A DNA stretch of 64,000 nt from Symbiodinium natans (lineage: Eukaryota > Sar > Dinophyceae > Suessiales > Symbiodiniaceae). A program made the position numbers and the translations under genes. The stretch lies in assembly GCA_905221605.1 (NCBI GenBank), contig CAJNDS010002075.1, positions 637,317 through 701,316 of the forward strand, written 5' to 3'. The notes beneath the pieces were generated by a model. That model ran no database searches. It was not told the DNA's origin and worked only from the letters and a program-made list of their open reading frames with translations. Shown here in pieces: positions 39,733 to 50,009 of this stretch (its first letter is position 1; each line of letters opens with the position of its first letter).

Positions 39733-40164
39733 GAGCAGCGCGGGTCGTGGACAAAGCAACGAATTTGGTGAAGGCCGTTGCGGCAAGCTACCTGGGAATG
39801 GAGCCTGTTGAGGAATTGCTGATGTTCGGGCAGATGCCAAGCGTGCTGTTTTGCCGGGCCGTTCTTCAGCTGCCAACCTGGCAAGCTGCGTGGGACACCT
39901 CAACGCAGGTTCTGGACCTGCTGCTGGTAGGTCACAGCCACGGCGGCTTGATGGCGCACGACGTAGCCCAGAGGCTTGAGTCCACTGGCTTCGCGGTCAG
40001 GGGGGTCATGGCGCTGGACACCCTTCATGTACCCCGCTGGACTGGTGACGCAGAAATGGAGCCGAAGGCCTTGCTCAAGAACAGAGCTCCTGACCACTGG
40101 CAGCTCCTCTCACTGGAAGTCAACATGATGGCAATGAGAACAGCCGCGCCTCGGACGCAGTCTG
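39733..40164 (+). CDS. Thioesterase-like gene, plus copy, main exon
   Basis: Starts after a strong acceptor (CATTCTCATTCTCGCAG|G) and runs 143 codons to CAGTCTG|GTTTGT. Contains LLLVGHSHGGLMAHDVAQRL (nucleophile Ser near exon residue 68) and VMALDT (Asp near 95), the order of a synthetase-type thioesterase. About 90% similar to the minus copy. Substrate unknown. Confidence 0.6.
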
Positions 40165-40218
40165 GTTTGTTTTTTTCTGTTTTTTGGGGTTTTCGGTTGT
40201 GGATGGGTATGTCGTAAG

Positions 40219-40559
40219 ATGGCCCAAGTTACGAGGTGCTGCCAGTCAAGCGGAATTTCATGGACAAGGCTGAAGCATTTGCGTGCGGAGCTGTGTTCCT
40301 GCCCAAGCACCTCAACGACACCGACCACTTCGGCATTGAGGCAGACTGTGCGTGGGACCTCGCGTCTGTCTTATCGAGGATGCTGAGGCGGGGTCTGTCC
40401 TTCATGGGAATTTTGGCTCGCAGCATGGAACCCTTGGCAGGCAGACGTCACGAAAACGTTCACCGAGGACAAGGAAGCTGCAGCACGTCCGCGCTTCATG
40501 AACTTAAGCAGCGTCAGCATAGGAACCTGCGGCCAAACAAGGGCCTTTCCTTTCCCTGA
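40219..40559 (+). CDS. Thioesterase-like gene, plus copy, 3' exon
   Basis: After GTCGTAAG| the phase joins the main exon exactly (1 + 2 nt). It contains PKHLNDTDHFGIEADCAWDL with the likely catalytic His. One extra T after the ATGGGAATT block shifts the last 47 codons compared with the minus copy, so the tail is probably not native. The intron is 54 bp. Confidence 0.55.
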
Positions 40560-40949
40560 ACTTGACTTAAACTTACCTGTGCTGTTCAGGCGGCGGGATG
40601 TTCGGATATCTCCTGAACACCCAAGGACGAAGACAGGCTCTACACCCTCGAAGCCTAGAGCCCTGAAGCCCAATGAGCCGTGAAGCCCTGAAACCGCCAG
40701 AGCTGTTCATTCGCCAAACCCCCCCCCCCCCCGCACACGTGCTAACACGTGCAGACGGGGGAACCGAAGCCCCCCTTTCACGCCCTCAAAGCCCCAAGCT
40801 AAGTCTGAACTTGGGAGTGCTGTCCGGGCGTTCAGTGGGAGTTTCGAGGAACACCTAAACCCAAGCGTGAACCAACGACCCTAGACCCGAAATGCTGAAC
40901 CCTTTTCAACCCTACACCCGAAAAGCCTATAAGGTCCAAGTGAATCTAT

Positions 40950-41482
40950 GGTTTAGGGTTTGCGGTTTCGGGCTTAGGGACTAGCCCAACAGCAGCCCTA
41001 GACCAAATTCCCCCCCCCCCCCCCCCCCCCAACTCAACCCTCAACCCTCAACCCTCAACCCGAAACCCTAAAACCTAAAAGCCTACAACCCCAAAACCCA
41101 AAAACCGCGAAGCCCGAAAACCGCGAAGCCCAAAGCGAAGGTCTCAGATGCGCGGAGGAAGGGCTTGCCGCGGCCTCGGAGCCCCTGAGCTCTCAACGCA
41201 ATTCGACTCTTGGGTTTAGGGGTTGGGGCTGAGGGTTTAGGGTTTAGGGTTTAGGGTTTAGGGCTTAGGGTTTAGGGTTTAGGGTTTAGGGCTTAGGGCT
41301 TAGGATTTAGGGTTTAGGCAAACGCGTCAACACCTGCAGGCCTAAGCGCTCGCAGAGTTTTAAGAGCCTGAGGCCTGGCAGCAAGCCAGGGTCACTTCTT
41401 TGCAGCAGCGACGGTGTGAGAAAACAGGCCCTCCGAACCCTAAAAGCCTAAAAGCCCACACGCCCCTCTAAAAGCCCTCAAC
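40950..41482 (+). repeat. Direct segmental duplication, copy 2
   Basis: Second copy of 34395-34850, with an extra exon-like insert at 41140-41215 (plus reading CAEEGLAAASEPLSSQRNST ending TTGG|GTTTAG) that copy 1 lacks. Confidence 0.9.
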
Positions 41483-41539
41483 CATAAGCCTTACAAAAAC
41501 CACCCGAATTACTAACAAAAGACACCACACACCCACCAG

Positions 41540-41624
41540 GAAACCCGACTGAAAGATAGCGGAGACCCCAAGCGCCTGCGGGCTGCATTTGCTTTTCTTG
41601 AACCTCCGCAATCGGCACCCAAGG
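41540..41624 (+). CDS. Putative coding exon, 85 bp
   Basis: Acceptor CACCCACCAG|G, donor CACCCAAGG|GTTTGG at the array start. 28 codons + 1 nt, includes RLKDSGDPKRLRAAFAFLEP. Confidence 0.6.
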
Positions 41625-41766
41625 GTTTGGTTTAGGGTTTAGGGTTTAGGGTTTAGGGTTTAGGGGTTTAGGGGTTTAGGGGTTTAGGGGTTTAGGGTTT
41701 AGGGTTTAGGGTTTAGGGTTTAGGGGTTTAGGGTTTAGCAAGTCAACGAGTCGAATCGTAGCGGAG

Positions 41767-41887
41767 TCGAATCGTAGCGGCCCCGGGGTCTCTCTCCATG
41801 TTCCCGGAATGGTCCGTGTGCGCCGGGCCCGCGGAGCTCCAAGCGCCGGACAGGCGCCGCGGGACGTCGCAGCATTCTGGGCACGCG
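41767..41887 (+). CDS. Putative coding exon, 121 bp
   Basis: Acceptor TAGCGGAG|T, right border GGGCACGCG|GTTTAG. 1 nt + 40 codons, includes SMFPEWSVCAGPAELQAPDR. The sequence AGTCGAATCGTAGCGG is duplicated at its start. Confidence 0.5.
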
Positions 41888-42208
41888 GTTTAGGGTTTAG
41901 GGTTTAGGGTTTAGGGTTTGGGGTTTAGGGTTTAGGGTGTAGGGTTTAGGGTGTAGGGTTTAGGGTTTAGGGTTTAGGGGGGTGTAGCAGGGGTTCTTAG
42001 GGTTCTTGGATTCCCAGTGCCTACAATCGCCTCGAGCCCTTGACCCGAAAAGTCCAAAACCCTTTACCAAACCTTTCTACCCCCAAACCTTCCAGACAAG
42101 CCCCTGAGACCCGCAAATCCGTGAAGAACCCTAAGCCCTAAGCCCTAAGCCCTAAGCCCTAAGCCCTAAGCCCTAAACCCTAAACCCCAAACCCCAAACC
42201 CTAAACAG

Positions 42209-42285
42209 GCCTTGAAGAACCCCAAAACGCTGCGCCCCAAGCTGCGAGTGGGCCGCAAAAGCTCTCTTCGATCCTGGCTTTTGGG
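42209..42285 (+). CDS. Putative coding exon, 77 bp
   Basis: Acceptor at the edge of a C-array (CCCTAAACAG|G), donor CTTTTGGG|GTTTTAG into a G-type array. 25 codons + 2 nt, strongly basic: LKNPKTLRPKLRVGRKSSLR. Confidence 0.6.
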
Positions 42286-43745
42286 GTTTTAGGGGTTTGG
42301 GTTTCGGGTTGAGGGGTTTTAGGGGCTTGGTGGGTGTTTAGGGGTTTGGGTTTCGGGTTGAGGGGTTTTAGGGGCTTTAGGGTGTTTAGGGTGCTTAGGG
42401 GGCTTTGGGGTGTTTACAGGCTTTCAGGCTTCTTAAGGGTTTAAGCTTCATTCATCCTTCCCCAAAATTTCGTGCTGTGATCTGAAGCTAACGTATGATC
42501 TGGATCTTGGAAGTTTCACAGCTCGAGGGCTTCAGGGGCTTTAGGGTCTTGGGTTTGAATCTTCTATGGGCTCTATGTTTCGGAGTTGAGGGGTTTTGAA
42601 TTCGAAGTTAAAAAAACCCTAAACCCTAAACCCTAAACCCGGAACCCTAAACCCGAAACCCCAAACCCTAAACCCTTGTAGGGTCTTGGGGTTTCAAAAA
42701 TTTGGGCTCAGGGTGGAGCTCAGTTGGCACCGATTGGACATGGAGAAGCCCGGAAGTCACCGCGGGGGTTTCTGAACATGGGGTTTAGGGTTTAGGGTTT
42801 GGGGTTTAGGGTTTAGGGTTTAGGGTTTATGGTTTATGGTTGAGGGTTGAGGGTTTGGGGTACGTTTGTTCTTAAGGGTAATTCAATCTTATCCAAGAAT
42901 ATTATTCTCTTGTAATTGTCATGAGTTGACTATTTTGAATTGATTGAATATTTTGTACGGCACATATGTTATATATATATATATTTATATTTATCATTGA
43001 TTAATGGAACAGAACACAGTTTACAAGGAAGTATATTTCCAATCTTCTACTTTAGTAAGGATATAGGACTTTCGGTATAGTAAAGGGTAGCCGTGTGTTT
43101 GGACATGCCCACATTACCTGAAGGCCCTCATGCCTCCGAAACCTAACCCTAAACCCTAAACCCTGAACCCTCATCCCAAAGCCCTAAACCCTGAACCCTT
43201 AAACCCTAAACCCTCATCCCTAAACCCTAAACCCTGAACCCTTAAACCCTAAACCCTAGCCCGAAAACCCAAACCCTAAAAACGCGAAAGCCACCCTCCA
43301 GGTGCTTCTGCCCGCATGCGTCTGGCGACCGCGCGAAGCACCCGCCGCAGAGTTGAATTTAAGGAACCCAAAGGCAGTGACCATTTGTTTTGGGGGGTTT
43401 GGAGGGTTTTGGGGTTTGGAGTCTAGGGTTTGGGGGGGAGGGTTTCGGGTTTGGGGTTTTGGGTTTAGGGCTTAGGATTTCTAGGGTTCAGGGTCTCCAG
43501 GTCTGTGGGGAGGGCTTCGGGTTTGGGGGGCTTAGGGTCTAAGGACGGAGGGGGTCGACAACACGTAAAATCAGGCGCACCTGGGTTTTACTGCAGGGCC
43601 TTTCTTCCATCAGGGTTCATGTTGGCTGCTTTTTGTTTACTGGTTTGTGAGGAGGTGGGGGCAGCCGAACCAGAAACCACGACAAACCACTGGCGCGTGA
43701 GGGCTTTTTTCTCCTGAGGACGCAGTATGGCCAGCTTGAACCACC

Positions 43746-43875
43746 TCGGTGGGTTCATGGGTACACCTAATTCCAAATTATGAGTCTACTTCTGTCCTAC
43801 TTGGGGGACTTTGGGGGGTCATAAGAACAGTTTAATTGGGGTAGAAAGTGCCCCGAACCTCCAAGTAGAATACGC
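43746..43875. mobile_element. Element B copy
   Basis: GGTTCATGGGTACACC at the left and CCGAACCTCCAAGTAGA at the right, with CTACTTGGGGGACTTTGGGG inside, as in the copy at 63808. Confidence 0.65.
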
Positions 43876-44714
43876 CATGCGTGATGTGTCTGCCAGCTTG
43901 GCAGGAACTCGAAGGGTTAGGGCGTTTAGGGTTTAGGGCGTTTAGGGTTTAGGGCGTTTAGGGTTTAGGGTTTAGGGTTTAGGGTTTAGGGTTTAGGGGC
44001 CCTCACCCGTTTCCGCTGCTTCGGAACATGACGTGTAAAAAACAAAAGACCCGACAACTAAAACTGCATCCAGTTGCACGTGGTACAAGCAGCAGGTTGT
44101 GTTCGCTGCCGGTAGCGATGTTTGTGTGTTGACAGTGCAGTTGACTGTTTAGTCAGATCTAGGTCGCCTGACTCATAGTAACTTATAACCCGGCCTGCAG
44201 ACCCTGGCCCAGATACTTCAAGGTTGCTAGTTAGATCTACTCATGGCCGAAACCCCAAACCCCAAACCCTAAACCCTAAACCCTAAACCCTAAACCCTAA
44301 ACCCTAAACCCTAAACCCTAAACCCTAAACCCAGGATTCAGCAGCCTCGACGGCTCGCGCGCTCTGCGGCGGTCTTGGCCGTGCCTTGGCCCAGTTTGGG
44401 GTTAGCAGGGTTTAGGGTTAGGGTTTAGGGTTTGTAGGGTTTAGGGTTTAGGATTTGTATGGTGTCGGTTGGGGGTTTGGGGTTTCTGGTTGGTAGGGTT
44501 TGGGGGTTAAAACAGGGAGTGGTCGAAGAGGATCTCATGTAAGAATATCCCAACCCTAAACCCTGAACCCTTGACCTTTCCAGTGCCAGCTTTGCTTGAA
44601 GTGGCTCTTATGGCATTTGCTGTCCCGAAGCCGTAAACGCCTTAGAGTTTGGGATGTTCCCCCTTATAGGGACTATAATAAGGGGTACTATAATCCCCAT
44701 TAAGGACTCCTAAA

Positions 44715-44942
44715 CCCAAAACCCCAAAACCCCAAAACCCCAAAACCCCAAAACCCCAAAACCCCAAACCCCAAACCCCAAACCCCAAACCCCAAACCCC
44801 AAACCCTCAAACCCTCAAACCCTCAACCCCAAACCCCAAACCCCACACCCCAAACCCCAAACCCCAAGCCCCAAACCCCAAACCCTAAACCCCAAACCCT
44901 AAACCCTAAACCCTAAACCCTAAACCCTAAACCCTAAACCCT
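44715..44942 (+). repeat. CCCCAAA/CCCCAAAA array grading into CCCTAAA
   Basis: Octamer AACCCCAA units, then CCCCAAA heptamers, then canonical CCCTAAA: three unit types in separate blocks. Confidence 0.96.
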
Positions 44943-44953
44943 TCGCTGTGTAG

Positions 44954-45051
44954 AAGTTTCCGCCACTGCCAGGCCGGGCTGCTGCGCGGCGCCGGCCCTG
45001 TCAGGACTCTTGGCACTGAGGGCCTCGAAGCCCTGGACATATTGGTTCGGG
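44954..45051 (+). CDS. Putative coding exon, 98 bp
   Basis: Acceptor GCTGTGTAG|A after a C-array, right border GGTTCGGG|GTTTAG. Includes GPVRTLGTEGLEALDILVRG. A second plus frame is open. Confidence 0.5.
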
Positions 45052-45167
45052 GTTTAGGGTTTAGGGTTTAGGGTTTAGGGTTTAGGGTTTAGGGCTTAGG
45101 GTTTAGGGTTTGGGGTTTGGGGTTTCGGGCGGTGTGATGCAAAATTGTGTGCCTTGCCTTGCCACAG

Positions 45168-45210
45168 CTGCACATGTCGGCCGAGGCTATAATGGAGACA
45201 CTCCCTTAAG
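45168..45210 (+). CDS. Putative small coding exon, 43 bp
   Basis: Strong acceptor TTGCCTTGCCACAG|C, donor CCCTTAAG|GTGCATG. Open in two frames (AHVGRGYNGDTPL is the one without a stop). Confidence 0.45.
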
Positions 45211-45223
45211 GTGCATGACGTAG

Positions 45224-45356
45224 ATTACTTGGAGGTTCATGGTACTTAGTAACCCAATTATCACTGTACTTATAACCCAATTATAACCCTATTGTGGTAC
45301 TTTAGGGTTGTAGCTACACTTATAATTGGGGTATAAGTACCCTGAACCTCCACGTA
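45224..45356. mobile_element. Element B copy
   Basis: ACTTGGAGGTTCATGGTACT at the left, AGTACCCTGAACCTCCACGT at the right. The interior is ATAACCC-rich. Confidence 0.75.
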
Positions 45357-45408
45357 TCTCATTAAAGCTGAAGCTGCAAGTTTCATTGCGAGCCTTGCAA
45401 CAGAAGGC

Positions 45409-45482
45409 CCATGGCTTGGGATGTTCCCCCTTATACTAATAACAGTCCTCTACGTATAAGGGGGAACATCCCAACCCATGGC
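45409..45482. mobile_element. Element A, compact copy
   Basis: 26-bp arms (TTGGGATGTTCCCCCTTATA and its complement, with CCATGG outside) around about 20 bp. Another end lies at 44648 (GGGATGTTCCCCCTTATAGG). Confidence 0.85.
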
Positions 45483-46010
45483 CGCTAACCTCGTGCCCTA
45501 ACTGTTGAAACCAACAACATGGATGCCACCAACATAGATGTTGTCACTTCGAGTAGGGTACATATGACCGTGCCTGCCAGACCCTTGGGAGGATCCAAAG
45601 AGTCGATCTTTTGAAGGGTTACTAAAAATTACCCAATAGTAGTTTGGGGTGCTATTTGGGGGCTCTCCCTTCTTGGATTCTCTCAAGGGGTCTGGGCTAC
45701 AGCTACGCCTCTTTCTTTTGGGGGGCCAGAAGTAACTTCTTTACGGCCCAGAACCGAAAACAATACACCTAACCGCTTGACCTCCTCTAAACTCTAAACT
45801 CTAAACCCCATAAACTTACTATACGCCCTATAAGCCCTCTCAACCCTATAAACCCTCTGAACCCTAAAAACCCTACAAACTTTATGAACCCTCTAAACCC
45901 TCTACACCCTCTAACCCCCACAAACCCTCCGAAGCCCTGAACCCTAAACTATAACCCTAAACCCTAAACCTATAAACCCTCCGAAGCCCCGATTCCCCCC
46001 CCCTCCCGAG

Positions 46011-46063
46011 ATCCAATGCTTGCGGCCGACGGGGTGGCCACCTCCAAGCCAGGCGTGGCTAAG
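46011..46063 (+). CDS. Putative coding exon, 53 bp
   Basis: Acceptor CCTCCCGAG|A, donor GTGGCTAAG|GTTCTT. 2 nt + 17 codons, PMLAADGVATSKPGVAK. Confidence 0.5.
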
Positions 46064-46454
46064 GTTCTTAGGGTTTGGGGTTAGGAGGGGTTTGGGGTTT
46101 AGGGTTAGGGGTTTAGGGTTTAGGAGGGGTTTAGGGTTTAGGGTTTAGGTTTTGGGGTTTGGGGTTTGGGGGGGTTTGGGGTTTGGGTGTTAGGGGTTTA
46201 GGGGTTGGGGTTTAGTGGTTTCGGGTGGCGGGGGGCTGGCTCGGGGACTTGGATTTTTGAAGTAGGTTTAAACTCCAAACCCTCATCTAACATAAGTAAG
46301 CGTGCTGGGGGTTGATCGGAATCTTGCAAGACCTTCGTAGGCATTTAGGGAATTAGGAGCGCTAGACCCGAAACCGAGAACCTAAACCTCAAGTATGGCC
46401 CCTTTACACCCTAAGCCTTAAAATCCTAAGCCCTAAGCCCCAAACCGAAACCCT

Positions 46455-46735
46455 AAACCCCAAGCCCTAAACCTAAACCCTAAACCCTAAACCCTAAACC
46501 CTACACCCTACACCCTAAACCCTAAACCCTAAACCCTAAACCCTAAACCCTAAACCCTAAACCCTAAACCCTAAACCCTAAACCCTAAGCCCTAAGCCCT
46601 AAACCCTAAACCCTCACCCTAAACCCTAAACCCTAAACCCTAAACCCTAAACCCTAAACCCTAAACCCTAAACCCTAAACCATAAACCCTAAACCCTAAA
46701 CCCCAAACCCTAAACCCTAAACCCTAAACCCTTAG
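46455..46735 (+). repeat. CCCTAAA array, 280 bp
   Basis: About 38 units with a few CCCTACA and CCCTAAG variants. The spacer to its right (46740-46855) is open on both strands. Confidence 0.98.
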
Positions 46736-47016
46736 GTTTCTTGGGCATTTCTTTGCTGGGACGCCAGGGCCGCCATGGCCAGGGGCTGTCGTCTCTGGGG
46801 CTGCCGCTGCCAAGACGAGCGCGACGCCTACGCCTTCGAAGGGTCCGAGGAGGGTTTAGGGTTAGTGGGGTTTAGGGTTTAGGGTTTAGGGTTTAGGGTT
46901 TAGGGGTTCTGAAAGGTCTTGGGGCGGGTTTTTTTTTGGGGGGGCTTTGGGGGGGGGGTGTTCTGCGGAGTTTGGGGGGGTGTTTTGGGGAGTTTGTGGG
47001 GGGTTGTGGTACTTAC

Positions 47017-47051
47017 TTGCCTCAATCCTGCAAGATGTGCGGGTTCCCGCC
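47017..47051 (-). CDS. Putative small coding exon, 35 bp
   Basis: Minus strand: acceptor GTGTCTTAG|G, donor ATTGAGGCAA|GTAAGTAC, a consensus donor. Reads AGTRTSCRIEA. Confidence 0.4.
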
Positions 47052-47099
47052 CTAAGACACATGCGTGGTTTAGGTGTTAGGGTGTTTGGGTAAGTGGGG

Positions 47100-47196
47100 A
47101 TTAGTGGTTTCGGGACGGCCTGGGGCACGCGCTTGGCACAAATACCCGCTTCGGGCACAGGCTTTGAATGTACCTCGTCATGGATGAACAAAACAG
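47100..47196 (-). CDS. Putative coding segment
   Basis: Minus frame follows the (AG)n microsatellite, whose last AG can act as acceptor. Reads VHSKPVPEAGICAKRVPQAV. An early donor GACGAG|GTACAT could shorten it. Confidence 0.35.
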
Positions 47197-47197
47197 C

Positions 47198-47199
47198 TT

Positions 47200-47244
<45 letters not shown>

Positions 47245-47245
47245 G
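47198..47245 (+). repeat. (CT)n microsatellite
   Basis: About 22 CT units with single TTT and TG interruptions. Confidence 0.97.
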
Positions 47246-47370
47246 TCTGCTTTGCATGTCTTTCTCCTTGTCAAGAACGCAAAACCCCAAGCCCTAAATA
47301 AAGACCGCGCCGAGCAAACCTTAAATCCTAAACCCTAAACCCTAACCTTGCAAGTTTCAGGGTAGGCTAG

Positions 47371-47463
47371 TCCATGGGTTCTTGTGATTCTTGTGGCCCT
47401 AAGCAGAGCGCAAGGACTTTCAAGAGCGCCATCCTTCCGTGCTCCTTGACCTTCCGTGGCGGG
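47371..47463 (+). CDS. Putative coding exon, 93 bp, phase 0-0
   Basis: Acceptor GGTAGGCTAG|T, donor CGTGGCGGG|GTTCTGG. 31 codons, includes CDSCGPKQSARTFKSAILPC. Confidence 0.45.
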
Positions 47464-47642
47464 GTTCTGGGCTTCGGGTCACAGGGTTTATGAGGTTTAC
47501 AGGGCTTTTCTGGAATGGGGCTTGGGGTCACAGGCTGTGTAGGGTTTATAGGGCTTTTCTGGAAATCTGGGGCTTAGGTTTCGTGTCTAGGGTCCCCCGA
47601 AGCGCCCGACCATTGGGGTCAACTCCCCACATCGTCCAAATC

Positions 47643-47653
47643 ATCCCCTAACC

Positions 47654-47741
<88 letters not shown>

Positions 47742-47775
47742 ACCCTAAACCCTAAACCCTAAACCCTAAACCCTG
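47643..47775 (+). repeat. CCCTCAA array then CCCTAAA
   Basis: About 14 CCCTCAA units in an unbroken run, then four canonical units. Confidence 0.97.
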
Positions 47776-48136
47776 AACCCCTAGACCTTAACTCCATGAA
47801 CCCTAACTTCCCTCCAAGCCAAGCCCCTGAACCCGAAAGTTGGATGCCAAAGCAGTTGATGGATGTTTGTTGCCGCTCAAGCTTTGCTTGGTTTAGGGTT
47901 TAGGGTTTAGGGTTTAGGGTTTAGGGTTTAGGGTTTAAGGTTTGGGTTTTGTCCAAGGCCCATTAACCCGAAACCCTACACCCTGACACCCTTCAAAGCT
48001 AAACCCAAACAGCAAACCCTCTGAACCTTACAAACTCCGCCGTAAACCCTGCTGAGGCCAAAACCCAATACCCTAAGCCCCTTAAACCCAAGCCCGAAAC
48101 CCCAAACCCTAATCCCTAAACCCTAAACAGTTTTCA

Positions 48137-48480
48137 TCACCTTTTTTGAGGTGCTTGGGGCTGGGCAGGCCCAAAAAAGGTGACTTTTTGTGCCGGGCTC
48201 TTGCGGGGAAGAGGCGCGGCACAAAAAGTCACCTTTTTTGAGGTGCTTGGGGCTGGGCAGGCCCAAAAAACTAAAAGGTGACTTTTGTGCCGGGCTCTTG
48301 TGGGGAAGAGGCGCGGCACAAAAAGTCACCTTTTTTGAGGTGCTTGGGTTTTGTGCCGGGCTCTTGCGGGGAAGAGGCGCGGCACAAAAAGTCACCTTTT
48401 TTGAGGTGCTTGGGGCTGGGCAGGCCCAAAGAAGGTGACTTTTTGTGCCGGGCTCTTGCGGGGAAGAGGCGCTGCGCAAA
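48137..48480. repeat. Tandem hairpin-forming repeat
   Basis: About four units of 80-105 bp. Each carries GGTGACTTTTTGTGCCG and its complement CGGCACAAAAAGTCACC around GGCTCTTGCGGGGAAGAGG, giving a stem of 17 bp or more. Frames on both strands are repeat translations. Confidence 0.92.
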
Positions 48481-48499
48481 TGGGCAGGCCCCAAGGGTG

Positions 48500-48685
<186 letters not shown>

Positions 48686-48739
48686 ACCCTAAACCATAAT
48701 TCCTCAACCCTGCGTTCGCCCGCCTCGTCAGGTTTTGTC

Positions 48740-48768
48740 CAGCAGGGGCAGGACGCCTGCCCCTGCTG
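48740..48768. other. Perfect 13-bp-stem hairpin
   Basis: CAGCAGGGGCAGG and its exact complement with a 3-nt loop (ACG). Not followed by a T run. Function unknown. Confidence 0.9.
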
Positions 48769-48799
48769 TCGTTTCGCGTCGTTTGCGTGTACCCTATAA

Positions 48800-48935
48800 G
48801 TTTCGGGTTTAATTATGAACCCTTTCCGGTTCGGTTTTCTACGGTTCGTGTCCGGTACGCTTCGCTCCCGGTTCGGTTCTTACACGGTTCGGTTCCTACG
48901 GTTCCGGTTTCCCGGTTCGCGGTTCGGTTTTATGG
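48800..48935 (+). repeat. CGGTTCGGTT-type degenerate repeat
   Basis: Repeated CGGTTCGGTT, CCGGTTCGG and TACGGTTC motifs over about 130 bp. Confidence 0.8.
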
Positions 48936-49021
48936 TCATCCTGTAAACTCTAAACCCCAAACCCGAAACCCCAAGCCCGAAACCCCAAACCCTGTCCAAA
49001 GCCGAAGCCTCCAACTCCAAG

Positions 49022-49072
49022 GCGGCTACTTTCCCGCTGGCGCCGCCGTGACTGGGTTGCTGTTTGATAAGG
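49022..49072 (+). CDS. Putative coding exon, 51 bp
   Basis: Acceptor CCAACTCCAAG|G, donor GATAAGG|GTGTAGGG. Reads GYFPAGAAVTGLLFDK. Confidence 0.5.
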
Positions 49073-49133
49073 GTGTAGGGTTTAGGGTTTAGGGTTTAGG
49101 GTTAAGGTTCAGGGTGCCGGGTTTAGGGTTGAG

Positions 49134-49195
49134 GGAACTTGCATCAAGTTGCCACAACGAGGAACGTGTTGAAGTGATGTGGATTCCCCATGATG
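49134..49195 (+). CDS. Putative coding exon, 62 bp
   Basis: Acceptor GGGTTGAG|G in a degenerate G-array, donor CATGATG|GTAGGAG. Reads ELASSCHNEERVEVMWIPHD. Confidence 0.5.
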
Positions 49196-49311
49196 GTAGG
49201 AGCTCAGATTAAGCTACCCTCATATAGGGTCCAGGGTTTCGGGTCTAAGGGTTCAGGGTTTCCGCTTATAGGGGGCTACTAGGACTCAATATGGTTACCT
49301 TATTATCGTAG

Positions 49312-49397
49312 CTTAATTCCTGAGTTCCTGAACGGCAACCCAGGTGAGGGCAGCGAGGCCGTGGACGTTTACACCGCCACCTGGGCGCATCTTTGGG
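49312..49397 (+). CDS. Putative coding exon
   Basis: Acceptor CTTATTATCGTAG|C; open, includes IPEFLNGNPGEGSEAVDVYT; ends CTTTGGG|GTGGGG. The internal CAACCCAG|GTGAGG is a good alternative donor. Confidence 0.5.
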
Positions 49398-49619
49398 GTG
49401 GGGGGGGGGGTTAGGGTATGTGTGTGCGTGTGCAGGGGAAACCATAAACCCTAATCCCCACACCCTAAACCCCAAACCTAAACCCCAAACCCTGATCCCC
49501 AAACCCTAAACCCCAAAAATCTAAACCCTAAACTCTCAAACCAAAGCCCTCGAGCTTCATCCGTGCGTGCGGAATGAGGGCGCTCGGGGCTCCGAGGTGT
49601 ATGGCAGAACTCTAAACCA

Positions 49620-49742
49620 CAAACCCCAAACCCCAAACCCCAAACCCCAAACCCCAAACCCCAAACCCCAAACCCCAAACCCTAAACCCTAAACCCTAAA
49701 CCCCAAACCCCAAACCCTAAACCCTAAACCCTAAACCCTACG
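49620..49742 (+). repeat. CCCCAAA array then CCCTAAA
   Basis: Nine CCCCAAA units followed by mixed canonical units. Confidence 0.96.
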
Positions 49743-50009
49743 CCTTCCCAACCCGAAGCCTTCGAAACCCTTAGGGCAGGTGCATGTGTCCATTGCCCCG
49801 AGGCTCCTTCGCCGCTGGGGTACCGGACACGACCCTTGGACTTCTGACGGTTTAGGGTTTAGGGTTTAGGGTTTCCGAAAATAGGGGTGCCCTTGTTTGG
49901 GGGTCCCTTTAAGGGGATTCTATTCTCCTTGGGGTATAAGATAGGTACCCCCTTTTTGGGAAATACCCGTATGTTCCTGAGGTTTGGGGTGTAAGGTTTG
50001 GGGTTTAGG

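Noticed and set aside
46740-46855. Exon on plus or minus
   Set aside because: At least three frames on two strands look coding because of very high GC; undecidable by eye.
49760-49852. Additional exon with two good plus frames
   Set aside because: Two frames are equally open and two acceptors possible; no basis for choosing, so not annotated.
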